The notes beneath the pieces are model-generated. The model did not search any database and was not told the origin of the DNA. It worked only from the letters and a program-made list of their open reading frames with translations. This document shows, piece by piece, positions 33,593 to 42,038 of a stretch of DNA of 64,000 bases. Made by a program: the position numbers and the translations under genes. Source of the DNA: CAZGCA01 sp964524145 (lineage in GTDB: Bacteria > Hydrogenedentota > CAZGCA01); assembly GCA_964524145.1 (NCBI GenBank), contig CAZGCA010000021.1:1-64000 (forward strand), given 5' to 3'. Numbering within the stretch: position 1 is the first letter of the stretch; each line of letters starts with the position of its first letter.

Positions 33593-35014
33593 TTATGGCA
33601 CGCCGTTCGGGTCATACTCCGGATTGAGTTCCGTCGGCACCGGCGCGTTTGTGCTTTTCCTCCAATCTTTCATGATCTCGTGGAGTTCGTCCACCTTGCC
33701 CGGCATCTTTCCCGCCAGGTTGGTGCGCTCGCCGATGTCTTCCCTGAGATTGTACAGTTCGAGCCCGCCGTCCTCGAAATACTCGTGCAGCTTCCAGTCG
33801 CCCAACCGGACGACCGTGCCGGGCCGCGTTCTAAACGCGGGATCTCTCGCTCCATCCATTTTACCTTGCAGATAGATCGGGAAATGCCAAAAAAGCGGCC
33901 GCTCGGGAATTGTCCCGCCCGTCAACAGCGGGATCAGGTTCACTCCGTCAAGAACCTTGCCGTTCGGTTTCTTCGTCTCGACAATCTCGAGAAACGTTGG
34001 ATAGAAATCGATCCCGATAATCGGTGTGTCGCAGACCGTACCAGGTTTGACCCTGCCGGGCCACCGCACTATCGTTGGCTCTCGAATGCCGCCCTCGTAA
34101 TAGCATCCCTTACCGCCCCGCAACGGCTCCATTGATGTTGTGCCCTTCACTCCGCCGTTATCCGAGAAGAAGACCACTACGGTGTTGTCGGCAATTCCGA
34201 GCTGGTCCAGTTTGTTCATGATTCTGCCGACACTCTGGTCGACGCTCTCGACCATCGCGGCATACCTCGGGTCGTGGTGCCCGATCGACGGTTTCCTGTC
34301 CCGGTACTTCACCTGCATTTCGCGTTTCGACTGAATCGGGCTGTGCACGGCGTAATGCGGCAGGTAAAGAAAGAACGGCACATCCTTGTTCGTCTCGACA
34401 AACCTCAAAGCTTCATCGGTGAGCCGGTCGGTGAGGTATTCCCCTTTTGGCCCGTCCGGCATATCCGGGTTCTTGTACGGACTGAAGTAGCTGCGTGGAT
34501 GGCCAGCCGTGTTGCCTCCGATGTTAACGTCGAACCCTTGGGTTTTCGGGTCGTCGCCGAGATGCCACTTGCCCATGCTCGCGCAGACATAGCCGGCGGA
34601 CCTCAACGCTTCAGCAATCGACACGTTACTGTCGGCGAGCACGGTCGTGTTCTTTGTCGGAACAAGCTTGCGCAGTTTCGCCTCGCCGCGCTCCGAAGAG
34701 CCGACAGTATATATCCCATGCCGCGGCGTATACTGTCCCGACATGATACAAGCGCGGGTTGGAGCGCAGTTCGCGGCATTCGCATACGCGTTCGTGAACA
34801 CCATACCCTCGCGTGCAAGCGTGTCGATGTTCGGGGTGTCATAATACTCGCTTCCCATGAACCCCGCGTCGCGCCACCCCATGTCATCGATCAGGATGAA
34901 GACAACGTTAGGCCTCTGCGACGTTCTCTCAGCGGCAACGAACTGCGGCACAGCCAACGTCGCAGTGGCAAGCCCCACCCTCTTGATAAACCCGCGTCGG
35001 TTCAACATCTCCAT
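33593..35014 (-). CDS. TAT-exported sulfatase (Cys-type)
   Basis: A 473-residue type I sulfatase. TAT signal NRRGFIKRVGLATATLA; first metal site ILIDDMGWRD; catalytic Cys83 in NCAPTRACIMSGQY; second metal site FFSDNGGVKG; GGKGCYYEGGIREP; and the tail YNLREDIGERTNLA. GAGGAG lies eight bases upstream of the ATG at 35014; an ATG two codons later also has a usable site. It converges on the SGNH gene with 81 bp between stops and no recognisable terminator. Its promoter was not found; the upstream spacer leads into the inverted-repeat element at 35079-35239. It resembles arylsulfatase A-type S1 members. Confidence 0.92.
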   Translation of the reverse strand: MEMLNRRGFIKRVGLATATLAVPQFVAAERTSQRPNVVFILIDDMGWRDAGFMGSEYYDTPNIDTLAREGMVFTNAYANAANCAPTRACIMSGQYTPRHGIYTVGSSERGEAKLRKLVPTKNTTVLADSNVSIAEALRSAGYVCASMGKWHLGDDPKTQGFDVNIGGNTAGHPRSYFSPYKNPDMPDGPKGEYLTDRLTDEALRFVETNKDVPFFLYLPHYAVHSPIQSKREMQVKYRDRKPSIGHHDPRYAAMVESVDQSVGRIMNKLDQLGIADNTVVVFFSDNGGVKGTTSMEPLRGGKGCYYEGGIREPTIVRWPGRVKPGTVCDTPIIGIDFYPTFLEIVETKKPNGKVLDGVNLIPLLTGGTIPERPLFWHFPIYLQGKMDGARDPAFRTRPGTVVRLGDWKLHEYFEDGGLELYNLREDIGERTNLAGKMPGKVDELHEIMKDWRKSTNAPVPTELNPEYDPNGVP

Positions 35015-35078
35015 TCCTTCGACTCCTCACAGAAACAGCACGCGACCGATCCCGTATCGCTCTAAAGTTCGACAATCG

Positions 35079-35239
35079 AGATTCTTCGCTGACGCTCAGA
35101 ATGACAATATGAAACGGATCACGAGGTTGGTCAGGCGGAGCGCTCGGGTTTGCAGAACGCGTTCAACACATTCGTACGTGTGAATGCATGATACACCGTT
35201 CACCGTCCACTCTGTCATTCTGAGCGTAGCGAAGAATCT
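35079..35239. repeat. MITE-like element, copy A (161 bp)
   Basis: Non-coding unit bounded by 27-bp terminal inverted repeats beginning AGATTCTTCGCT and ending CTCAGAATGACA; the left terminus carries a one-base change in the middle. The interior matches copy B (35551-35709) closely, including GTGTGAATGCAT near the right side. The right terminus is read as the last eight codons and stop of the GIY-YIG gene. Confidence 0.75.
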
Positions 35240-35505
35240 CTCATATCATACCATTCCGTGCTCAGGTCTTCCCACCGGGGATTCACCGACTCGATCAGAG
35301 CGATTTTCCTGGCTCGCAGCCATCCCTTGATTTGCTTCTCACGAGCGATGGCGGAACGAACATCCGTGGTCGTCTCGTAATACACAAGCCGAGTGATGTT
35401 GTACTTGGCGGTAAACCCCGGCACGAGCTTGTTTTTGTGTTGGTAGACGCGCCGCTCAAGCTTGCCTGTGACGCCCGTGTACAGCGTCCGCGACTTGTTC
35501 GTCAT
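35215..35505 (-). CDS. GIY-YIG nuclease-domain protein
   Basis: A 96-residue small GIY-YIG endonuclease (YhbQ/UPF0213-like). Seen: TLYTGVTGKLERRVYQHKN (the conserved tyrosine plus the arginine and histidine of the active site), then ITRLVYYETTTDVRSAIARE with the conserved glutamates, and KQIKGWLRARKIALIE. The usual N-terminal block YFVYI, which holds the first motif tyrosine, lies in frame before the ATG, but no ordinary start codon precedes it before the stop at 35602-35604; a rare start (ACG at 35527-35529 or 35533-35535) or decay is possible. The C-terminus (RDSSLRSE and stop) is encoded by the terminal inverted repeat of the flanking element. The gene is boxed by two copies of that element. 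Confidence 0.75.
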   Translation of the reverse strand: MTNKSRTLYTGVTGKLERRVYQHKNKLVPGFTAKYNITRLVYYETTTDVRSAIAREKQIKGWLRARKIALIESVNPRWEDLSTEWYDMRDSSLRSE

Positions 35506-35550
35506 GATATAGACAAAGTATTGCTTCGTACCCGTCGATCCTGGTTGCCG

Positions 35551-35709
35551 AGATTCTTCGCTTCGCTCAGAATGACAATATGAAATGGATAACGAAGTTG
35601 CTTAGGGGGAGCGCCCGGTTTTGAGGAACTGGCTCAATACACCCCTGCGTGTGAATGCATAATACACCTTTCCCCCTCACCTTGTCATTCTGAGCGTAGC
35701 GAAGAATCT
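35551..35709. repeat. MITE-like element, copy B (159 bp)
   Basis: Second copy of the 27-bp-TIR element, upstream of the GIY-YIG gene, same orientation as copy A and similar along its whole length (roughly three quarters identical by eye). Both termini are near perfect. Together copies A and B and the gene between them form a 631-bp unit, 35079-35709. Confidence 0.75.
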
Positions 35710-35740
35710 CGTTTTTGGGAATTGACTGTGGCGCTCACGT

Positions 35741-35776
35741 AGATTCTTCGTGCCCTTCGGGCTCTCAGAATGACAG
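35741..35776. repeat. Solo terminal-repeat derivative with inserted hairpin
   Basis: AGATTCTTCG and CTCAGAATGACA, the two ends of the element's terminal repeat, are separated here by TGCCCTTCGGGCT, a small hairpin. A further decayed copy, beginning AGATGCTTCGCC, is at 37021-37047. Confidence 0.6.
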
Positions 35777-35802
35777 GTTATGCTGAAGACGATGACTAGG
35801 CA

Positions 35803-35857
35803 GTCTAGAGTCCAGAGTCTTGAGTCTGTAGTCTGTAGTCTGGAGTCCGGAGTCCAT
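35803..35857 (+). repeat. Degenerate heptanucleotide tandem array 1
   Basis: About eight 7-base units of the form TCTNNAG (TCTAGAG, TCCAGAG, TCTTGAG, TCTGTAG twice, TCTGGAG, TCCGGAG) follow one another without interruption. This is the pattern of short tandemly repeated repetitive (STRR) heptamers known from cyanobacteria and others. Non-coding. Confidence 0.75.
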
Positions 35858-35861
35858 CGTT

Positions 35862-35917
35862 GCCCCTGAACCCTAAACCCGAAACCCTGAACCCGAACCC
35901 CGAACCCCGAAACCCTG
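35862..35917 (+). repeat. Degenerate heptanucleotide tandem array 2 (CCCTAAA-like)
   Basis: A second run of 7- to 8-base units with a different core: CCCTGAA, CCCTAAA, CCCGAAA, CCCTGAA, CCCGAA, CCCCGAA, CCCCGAAA. It starts five bases after array 1 and ends three bases before the stop codon of the aldo/keto reductase-like gene, so the gene's 3' end is the array boundary. Confidence 0.75.
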
Positions 35918-35920
35918 CCG

Positions 35921-36895
35921 TCAGCTTCTCCAGGGGCGGGTCCTGGTGACGTTTGACAGGGCCTCCCTTGCGATACCGACGTCTTCGGCGATCTCGAAGT
36001 CGAACATGCCTGCAAGGATATGGTCGGCACCGTTCTTGAACACGTACTGAAACGCGTCTTTTGGCGGTATGGCACCTGCGGACATCACCTTGAACGCGAT
36101 CCAGGGTTTCTCGACACCTTTCATGAAGTCGATGACCTCTTTAGGATTGCTGCACCAGTATCCGGGTACCTCGTTGTGGGGTTTCTTCACTTCATCGGGT
36201 TTGGGCGCGCTGGGGTAGCGGTGGTGGTGGAGCGTCTTGATGTAGAAGTCGGCGTCGACGTTGTTCTTCTCGCATTCCATGACAACCCTGAGGTCGTGCG
36301 CGCCGACTCCGGAAAGCAGGCCGTGCTCTTTGACGATACCGACTGCCTCGGCCATCAGGTCGACTTTGCGTTGCGCGACCAGTCCGTCCGCATGGACGCC
36401 CCAGAGATAGATCGCGTCAACACCGTCGTCTACAAGCTCCTGAACCTGTTTTCCGTAGGCTTCGAGTCCGGGTTCAATGGGCGCGGTCGGACATATGATC
36501 CACTGGATCTTCCCGCCGAGCTGGTACCGGTACTTCTTCAGTATGTCTATGACTCTGGGAACCGTGTGGACGGAGAGCGTGTTGATCCCATGTTGCTCGG
36601 AGAGCGCCATCGTCTCTATAATCTTCTCTTCCGTGTTGTAGTGCGCGGTAAGGTTGTAGACGTACTGCAGGTCGCGGCTGTGTGTATAGTGTGTGAGCAG
36701 GTTGCCGCCCAACAACACGCGGCTCACCTGGAGGTTGCCGATCTTGCCCTGAGGGAGCGCGTCGCCCGCGGCCGGTTTGGGTCCAGCGTCCTGGGCGGAC
36801 GCCTCGTTTCGGGTAGCGTGCAGGGACAGCGCAGCGGCTGCCGGGGTCAGGACGGAACCCTTGAGAAACGTCCGGCGATTCGTCTGTGATGACAT
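35921..36895 (-). CDS. TAT-exported aldo/keto-reductase-like TIM-barrel protein
   Basis: A 324-residue exported protein. The TAT signal NRRTFLKGSVLTPAAAALS is preceded by a good GGAAGG ribosome site, which fixes the start at 36895 rather than an ATG 14 codons earlier. The body looks like the aldo/keto reductase barrel: LPQGKIGNLQVSRVLLGGNL at the start, ETMALSEQHGINTLSVH, VDAIYLWGVHADGLV, FYIKTLHHHRYP, and a cysteine-containing VPGYWCSNPKEVIDFM. The classical Asp-Tyr-Lys-His tetrad is not evident in its usual setting, so it may be a non-reductase relative or use different chemistry. It lies 209 bp downstream of the ICMT-like gene on the same strand. Substrate unknown. Confidence 0.78.
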   Translation of the reverse strand: MSSQTNRRTFLKGSVLTPAAAALSLHATRNEASAQDAGPKPAAGDALPQGKIGNLQVSRVLLGGNLLTHYTHSRDLQYVYNLTAHYNTEEKIIETMALSEQHGINTLSVHTVPRVIDILKKYRYQLGGKIQWIICPTAPIEPGLEAYGKQVQELVDDGVDAIYLWGVHADGLVAQRKVDLMAEAVGIVKEHGLLSGVGAHDLRVVMECEKNNVDADFYIKTLHHHRYPSAPKPDEVKKPHNEVPGYWCSNPKEVIDFMKGVEKPWIAFKVMSAGAIPPKDAFQYVFKNGADHILAGMFDFEIAEDVGIAREALSNVTRTRPWRS

Positions 36896-37104
36896 GGTTA
36901 CCTTCCTTTCATCTCGTCTGCCACCCGGTTTCGACATAAGACCATTTCTACGTTACGGGACCATTGTAGCACAACCGGGCTGCGTTTTGCGCCTCGGCCG
37001 TTCGTGGTGTGTCGAAAACGAGATGCTTCGCCACGCTCAGAATGACAAGTGGAGGTTGTTGGCCGATCCTCAGAACGACGCGTGGCCCGATTTGGAATGA
37101 GAGA

Positions 37105-37725
37105 TTAGCTCCGAAGACGCGGCACGATTCGGCCGGTTCGGTTCATGTACGAGCGGTACTCGTCTCCAAAATGTTCGAGCATCATCTGTTCCTCGCGGGT
37201 AACGCGATGCAGGTACAAGGGGAGAAAAGCAGCCATCATGGCCAGCCCGGCGATCCAGTTCTGCAACAACAACGCTTGCGCGACCGCCCATAGCCAATGC
37301 GCGGCGTACATCGGATGGCGGATGTGGCCGAACACACCGCGGGTCACAAGCGAATGCTCCTCCCTGACTTGGAGTGTTGGCGACCAGTTGCGTCCGAGAT
37401 CAGCGTGCGACCGCCAGAGCAACCACAACGCGACGGCGAAGATCGTCGCGCCGGTCCAACCGATCACAAGGCCGGCCGTCGTCGGCAACCGGTAGTCCGC
37501 AAAATCCAACCATGACGAGAATATGTAGACGAGAGGGATAACCTGCATTCCCAGAAGTACAAATAGCATCAACGGCTTTTCCAGGCCTGTCGTACCACGC
37601 TCATCCGCGATTGTGCTGCGTTCACCTCGGCTCGCACGCCGTGCCCGGACCACACATGTTGCCCGGATCGCACATCCTGCAATGAAACAGATCAGGAAAA
37701 CGATCTCGAAGATAGTATCCAGCAT
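37105..37725 (-). CDS. ICMT/phospholipid-methyltransferase-like membrane protein
   Basis: A 206-residue integral membrane protein of the isoprenylcysteine carboxyl methyltransferase / PEMT family. Hydrophobic spans near residues 5-25, 52-70, 85-102 and 140-170; the conserved SAM-binding C-terminal part reads TRGVFGHIRHPMYAAHWLW, then EEQMMLEHFGDEYRSYMNRT. Bacterial members methylate lipids or small isoprenoid-like substrates; the actual target is unknown. GAGG eight bases upstream supports the ATG. It lies between a sulfatase and the aldo/keto reductase-like gene on the same strand, with 128 bp to the former, and may be transcribed alone. No functional link to the sulfatases is apparent. Confidence 0.85.
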   Translation of the reverse strand: MLDTIFEIVFLICFIAGCAIRATCVVRARRASRGERSTIADERGTTGLEKPLMLFVLLGMQVIPLVYIFSSWLDFADYRLPTTAGLVIGWTGATIFAVALWLLWRSHADLGRNWSPTLQVREEHSLVTRGVFGHIRHPMYAAHWLWAVAQALLLQNWIAGLAMMAAFLPLYLHRVTREEQMMLEHFGDEYRSYMNRTGRIVPRLRS

Positions 37726-37853
37726 GAATAAGCCTCGCGTTGTCGTTGTGCCTTGGTCAATTGGCTAACGGGCCCAACTGGTCGTGCCCGTTCGGTGTGA
37801 GACCCATGGGCCCGAGAACCGTCGACGTGAAGTCTGCCGTGTCAGCGGCCGTG

Positions 37854-39386
37854 TTATCTCCGTTTCACCTTGCACCGTTTCGCCCACGCGTTCCATAAAC
37901 TCTCGAGTGAGCGCACGTTCCCGGGCATTTCCGCTGCCAGGTTGTTTATCTCCGTACGGTCAGTCTCTATGTCGTAGAGTTCCCATGGATTGTTGCCGAC
38001 GCTGACCAGCTTCCACGTGCCGCGGCGCACGGCTTTGTTGCCATTGAACTCCCAGAACAGTGCGTCGTGGCCTTCGCGCCGTCGATCTTCGAAGATCGGG
38101 CGCAGACTCTTGCCCTCCAATGGCAGAATCTCGCGTCCTCCGTATTCGACCGGGTATTCAGCGTTCGCCACATCCAGGCAGGTGGCCATGACATCGATGA
38201 TGTGGCCGACCTGGTGCGAGATGGAACCGCCGTTCCCGATCACTCTGGGCCATCGGGCGATGAACGGAGTGGCGTTCCCGCCCTCGTGGTTAAACTGTTT
38301 GTAGAGGCGGAACGGCGTGTTGCTGACGTTGGCCCAGGGAGTGTCGTAGGTGCGGTACGACTCGGCGGGTCCGGGCGCGATGTCCCTGGTCCTGTTGCGT
38401 TCGTAAGGGCAGCCGCCGTTGTCCGACAGGAACATCACAAGCGTGTTGTCTTCGACCCTCACTTCCTTAAGCTTGTTCATGATGCGGCCGACATTCTGAT
38501 CCATCCGGTCGACCATGGCCGCGTAGACCGCCATCTTCAAGTCTTCGGCCTCTTTGTCCTTCACTGACTCCCACGGGGGCACGGCACGGATCTTCCCCCC
38601 GCGAGACCCGAGTTCCTCGGACTGCCGTTCGCTCAAGGCCCATTCCTTGTCGATAAGTCCCATATCGACCAGGCGCTTGTAGCGTTCCCTGCGGACGGCG
38701 TCCCATCCTTTCATGTACTTGCCGCGGTACTTGGCGATATCCTCGGGCAGCGCGTGGAGCGGATAGTGCGGCGCGTTATATGCCACGTAGAGAAAGAAGG
38801 GTTTTTCCTTGCGACCCGCCTCGTCGAGAAACCGGAGCGCATAATCGGTGAACGCGTTGGTGGTGTAGAAACTCTCATCTTCCGTCGTGAACGGAGTCTC
38901 GTCGATGCGGAACGTCTTGTCCGGCTCGAAATAACTGCACGCGCCTCCGAGCATCCCGAAATAGCGGTCGAAGCCGCGTTGGATTGGCGTGCTTTCGACG
39001 TGCCACTTGCCCGCCATCATCGTGGTGTAGCCCGCCGCGCGCAACGCCTCGGCTATGGTGACGCAGTTCCTCCGGTCGCCGAGGCTGACCTGCTGATGAT
39101 ACAACCCCGTGAGTATCGAGCTGCGGGTGGGGGTGCATTTGGCGCAGTTGTAGAACTGGGAGAACCGGACGCCGCCGCCGGCCAGCCGGTCCAGATTCGG
39201 CGTGTCAATTTCGCCGCCGTAGCACCCGATGTCCGAGTAACCCATATCGTCCGCCAGGACGAGAACAATGTTGGGACGCGTTCTCGGTGCGGCCAGCGCG
39301 CGATGTCCCGCCAGCGCGGCACCCATCAATCCCAACGTGTAGTGAGTTGTGGCCCTTAGAAACTCGCGTCTGTGCATGGAATTCAA
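37854..39386 (-). CDS. TAT-exported arylsulfatase-like protein (Cys-type)
   Basis: A 510-residue type I sulfatase. TAT signal HRREFLRATTHYTLG; metal site VLADDMGYSDIGCYGG; catalytic Cys84 in KCTPTRSSILTGLYH; second metal site FLSDNGGCPYERN; and tail YDIETDRTEINNLA. The arrangement, including NTPFRLYKQFNHEGGNATP, is that of arylsulfatase AtsA-type S1 members. Its ATG overlaps the stop of the upstream sulfatase by four bases (ATGA), so the two are translationally coupled and probably act on the same polymer. The downstream gap of 128 bp to the methyltransferase gene shows no clear terminator. Confidence 0.93.
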   Translation of the reverse strand: MNSMHRREFLRATTHYTLGLMGAALAGHRALAAPRTRPNIVLVLADDMGYSDIGCYGGEIDTPNLDRLAGGGVRFSQFYNCAKCTPTRSSILTGLYHQQVSLGDRRNCVTIAEALRAAGYTTMMAGKWHVESTPIQRGFDRYFGMLGGACSYFEPDKTFRIDETPFTTEDESFYTTNAFTDYALRFLDEAGRKEKPFFLYVAYNAPHYPLHALPEDIAKYRGKYMKGWDAVRRERYKRLVDMGLIDKEWALSERQSEELGSRGGKIRAVPPWESVKDKEAEDLKMAVYAAMVDRMDQNVGRIMNKLKEVRVEDNTLVMFLSDNGGCPYERNRTRDIAPGPAESYRTYDTPWANVSNTPFRLYKQFNHEGGNATPFIARWPRVIGNGGSISHQVGHIIDVMATCLDVANAEYPVEYGGREILPLEGKSLRPIFEDRRREGHDALFWEFNGNKAVRRGTWKLVSVGNNPWELYDIETDRTEINNLAAEMPGNVRSLESLWNAWAKRCKVKRR

Positions 39387-40975
39387 GCGCTGTCATCCAG
39401 CGGAACGTCGTACTCGAGCCTGAGTCGGTGCAGCTCGCTTTTCAGCCCTCTGATTACCGGAGCGTAGTCGGGGTTATCGTACTGGCTGCGCATCTCGTGC
39501 GGATCGGTTTCCAGATCGTAGAACTCCCACTCGTCGAGCGTGTAGAAGTAGACGAGCTTGTACCTGTCGGTGCGCACTCCGTAGTGTTTGTGGACTTTGT
39601 GGACGCGCCGTTCGCCTTCGTAGTAGTGGTAGTAGATGGACTTGCGCCAGTCGCCCGGCGTCTGCCCCTTCATCAGCGGGACCAGACTCTTGCCCTGCAT
39701 GTCCCACGGGACGGGGACGCCGGCAATATCGAGAAAGGTTTCCGCGCAGTCGAGGTTCTGCACGAGTTCCGTGACATTCGAGCCCGGCTGGACCACCCCG
39801 GGCCATCTCGCCACCATCGGCGTGCGCAGCGACTCCTCGTAGATGAACCGTTTATCGAACCAGCCGTGTTCGCCGAGGTAGAAACTCTGGTCGGACGAAT
39901 AGAAGACGGCCGTATTCTTGTCCAGGCCGTTTTCCTCCAGGTAATCGAGGATTCGTCCCACGTTGTCGTCTATCGACGCGATGCACCGCAGGTAGTCCTT
40001 CATGTAGCGCTGGTATTTCCAACGAACGAGGTCTTTGCCCTTGAGGTTCGCTTTCCTGAACGCCTCGTTCTTCGGTCCGTAAGCTGCATGCCACTGCGTT
40101 CGCTGCTGCTCGTCCATTCTGCCGAACGTGCGCGACCACGCTCGATACTGCGAAGACTTTTTATCCGGCGGCTCTGTGTCCCACACCTTGAGATCCATTT
40201 GCATGCGCATTGTCCGTGCGATAGTCATGTCCTGCTTTTTGGCTGCGGTGCCCCGGCCCTCGTAGTCGTCAAACAGGTTGTCGGGTTCAGGAATGGTCAC
40301 GTCATCAAACGTTGTCAGATGGTCGGGGCCCGGCTCCCATTCCCTGTGCGGAGCCTTGTGTTGGACCATAAGCACGAACGGCTTGTTCGCGTTGCGCTCG
40401 TTCTTCAGCCAATCCAACGCCTTGTCCGTGATAATGTCGGTGACATACCCATGGACCTGCTCCCTACCCCGCGGCGTAAGGAAATCGGGATTGTAATACT
40501 GTCCTTGACCGGGCAGCACCTCCCAGAAATCGAACCCGGTCGGGTCGCTTACAAGATGCCATTTGCCGACGATTGCCGTCTGGTATCCTGCCTTCTGCAG
40601 CAGTTTCGGGAACGTCTGCTGGCTGCCGTCGAACTTCGGGCCGTTGTACGTGATACCGTTCAGATGGCTGTGTTTGCCTGTGAGAATGACAGCCCGGCAC
40701 GGTGCGCAGATCGAGTTGGTGACGAAACTGTTGCGGAACACCACTCCCTCACCGGCGATGCGATCGATGTTCGGTGTGGGGGCCACCGTTGCCAGTCGCC
40801 CGCCATACGCACTGACGGCGTTCTGAGCATGATCATCGCTATAGATAAAGAGTATATTGGGCCGGTTGCCCGTGCTTGGCGTTTCGCCCAAAACCGATGC
40901 GCCGGGTCCAGCGGCCACCGCCGCCGTACCGAACCCCATTGCCTTCAGAAAATCCCGTCTTCCGACATGTCTCAT
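39383..40975 (-). CDS. TAT-exported sulfatase (Cys-type, GlcNAc-6-sulfatase-like)
   Basis: A 530-residue type I sulfatase. TAT signal GRRDFLKAMGFGTAAVA; metal site IYSDDHAQNAVSAYGG; catalytic Cys90 in ICAPCRAVILTGKHSHLNG, with a second Cys inside the motif (C-A-P-C-R); YSSDQSFYLGEHGWFDKRF for the second metal site. The SDDH and GEHGWFDKRF blocks are those of the subfamily that includes glucosamine-6-sulfatases and related exo-sulfatases. The start at 40975 is chosen because GAGGG lies eight bases upstream; two in-frame ATGs further up are too close to, or before, the site. It is coupled to the next sulfatase by a four-base overlap. A candidate promoter is at 41062-41091. Confidence 0.92.
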   Translation of the reverse strand: MRHVGRRDFLKAMGFGTAAVAAGPGASVLGETPSTGNRPNILFIYSDDHAQNAVSAYGGRLATVAPTPNIDRIAGEGVVFRNSFVTNSICAPCRAVILTGKHSHLNGITYNGPKFDGSQQTFPKLLQKAGYQTAIVGKWHLVSDPTGFDFWEVLPGQGQYYNPDFLTPRGREQVHGYVTDIITDKALDWLKNERNANKPFVLMVQHKAPHREWEPGPDHLTTFDDVTIPEPDNLFDDYEGRGTAAKKQDMTIARTMRMQMDLKVWDTEPPDKKSSQYRAWSRTFGRMDEQQRTQWHAAYGPKNEAFRKANLKGKDLVRWKYQRYMKDYLRCIASIDDNVGRILDYLEENGLDKNTAVFYSSDQSFYLGEHGWFDKRFIYEESLRTPMVARWPGVVQPGSNVTELVQNLDCAETFLDIAGVPVPWDMQGKSLVPLMKGQTPGDWRKSIYYHYYEGERRVHKVHKHYGVRTDRYKLVYFYTLDEWEFYDLETDPHEMRSQYDNPDYAPVIRGLKSELHRLRLEYDVPLDDSA

Positions 40976-41288
40976 GATCATTTCCCTCTTTTCCGGCACC
41001 GCCGCCTACCTCTCACCGCAACCAGCACTGCGACACCTATCATCTCTCACGCCACGAACCTATCATACCGGAAACGGCAACCAGAAGTCAGCAATCCCAT
41101 CCCTGGTCGTTGTGCGGGTACCCTCAGTACTGTTCGCCGAGATCGGCGACGAGATCGCGTTCTTCGAGTGCCGCGCCGAAGAAGAAGCAAGCGAGCCAAC
41201 TTCATATTTCTGCCCCCAACACAGTTAGAATCAACGGACGGCCGAAGCGTCGCTCCAGCTCCGTTATGCAACACTGATTCGTCAGGCA
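40976..41288. other. Intergenic spacer
   Basis: 313 bp between the sulfatase pair and the dolichol-kinase-like gene, both on the minus strand. Apart from the candidate promoter at 41062-41091 I see no repeat, hairpin or gene remnant here. Confidence 0.5.
41062..41091 (-). promoter_or_regulatory. Candidate promoter for the sulfatase pair
   Basis: Minus strand CTGACT (41086-41091), 18-base spacer, TATGAT (41062-41067), about 85 bases before the sulfatase start at 40975. The -10 box is good and the -35 box moderate. Confidence 0.4.
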
Positions 41289-42038
41289 TCATAACAAGAG
41301 CATCGCCAGCAGGGTTGGCACCACCTGCATGGTCGCATTGTCCCAGCCGTGTGGTGACACTGCTTCGATACACGCGCAGGCAATCGCCAGGATCGGAACT
41401 GTCAATACGGCTGGGTATGTGAATTGAAGTTCCGGTGAAAGCGCGATACCGCCAAGAATGGCAAGCAGCGACATAAACAGCACTGCGGCGGAACCCTCCC
41501 AACTGCGGATTGCTTTCACGGACGTTAGACAAGGAGCCTTGTACGTATGCTTGCCGAACCTCGTCCCGATGGGTTCACCGACGGCATCGCCCAGGCCCGT
41601 GACGAGGTATCCCACGACGGCAATCGGGCCGAAGAGAATGTTGGTAGCCAAGCCGCCGATGAGCGTCGCGAAATACGGCACCACAACGTACCGTGTCCGG
41701 TGTGGCTCATCTTTCTCCCGGGCCATTGCTTCGTAAAGAAGGTGTCCCGGGCCTCTGAGGACGGCATAGAAGATGACCAGTGTGGTCATCCCACCGAAAA
41801 GACAAACCATAGGAGTACCCCAAAGCCACTGGATTGCCGCGACACTGCCAAAGATTAAGAAGTGGAACACCTTACGCGTGTATCCCGTTCTCAGGCCTTT
41901 GTGTTTCTTGAGCAAGCCGGCGAAATAGAGGCACGCATACGCCCACACGATGCCGATAGGTCCTCCGACGACGATAACCGTCCACGGCGGAAAGTTCTCA
42001 ACGAAGAACGATATTGTCCGCGTGAAGATCCAGTTCAT
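41289..42038 (-). CDS. Dolichol/phytol-kinase-like membrane protein
   Basis: A 249-residue polytopic membrane protein of the CDP-diglyceride synthase / dolichol-phytol kinase superfamily (SEC59/VTE5-like). Seen: the RKVFHFLIFG block after the second span; GLGDAVGEPIGTRFGKHTY, the nucleotide- and metal-binding signature; and SVKAIRSWEGSAAVLFMSL. About seven spans. Family members phosphorylate isoprenoid alcohols with CTP or make CDP-lipids, so a lipid carrier or tocopherol-type role is possible; the exact lipid is unknown. GAGG upstream supports the ATG. It starts 86 bp after the GH36-like gene on the same strand; with the ICMT-like gene nearby, the region has two lipid-linked membrane enzymes among glycan hydrolases. 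Confidence 0.83.
   Translation of the reverse strand: MNWIFTRTISFFVENFPPWTVIVVGGPIGIVWAYACLYFAGLLKKHKGLRTGYTRKVFHFLIFGSVAAIQWLWGTPMVCLFGGMTTLVIFYAVLRGPGHLLYEAMAREKDEPHRTRYVVVPYFATLIGGLATNILFGPIAVVGYLVTGLGDAVGEPIGTRFGKHTYKAPCLTSVKAIRSWEGSAAVLFMSLLAILGGIALSPELQFTYPAVLTVPILAIACACIEAVSPHGWDNATMQVVPTLLAMLLL

Noticed and set aside
35079..35709. Insertion sequence
   Set aside because: Terminal inverted repeats are present, but the only gene between them is a small GIY-YIG protein with no DDE, HUH or serine recombinase motif, and no target-site duplication was visible.
35862..35917. Telomere-like CCCTAAA repeats
   Set aside because: Only a short degenerate run inside the chromosome next to genes on both sides; consistent with a bacterial heptamer array, not a chromosome end.
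39287..41422. 711-codon open frame on the plus strand
   Set aside because: It lies antisense to two sulfatases whose catalytic motifs, TAT signals and overlap are clear. The antisense translation has no family resemblance and reflects high GC codon use.
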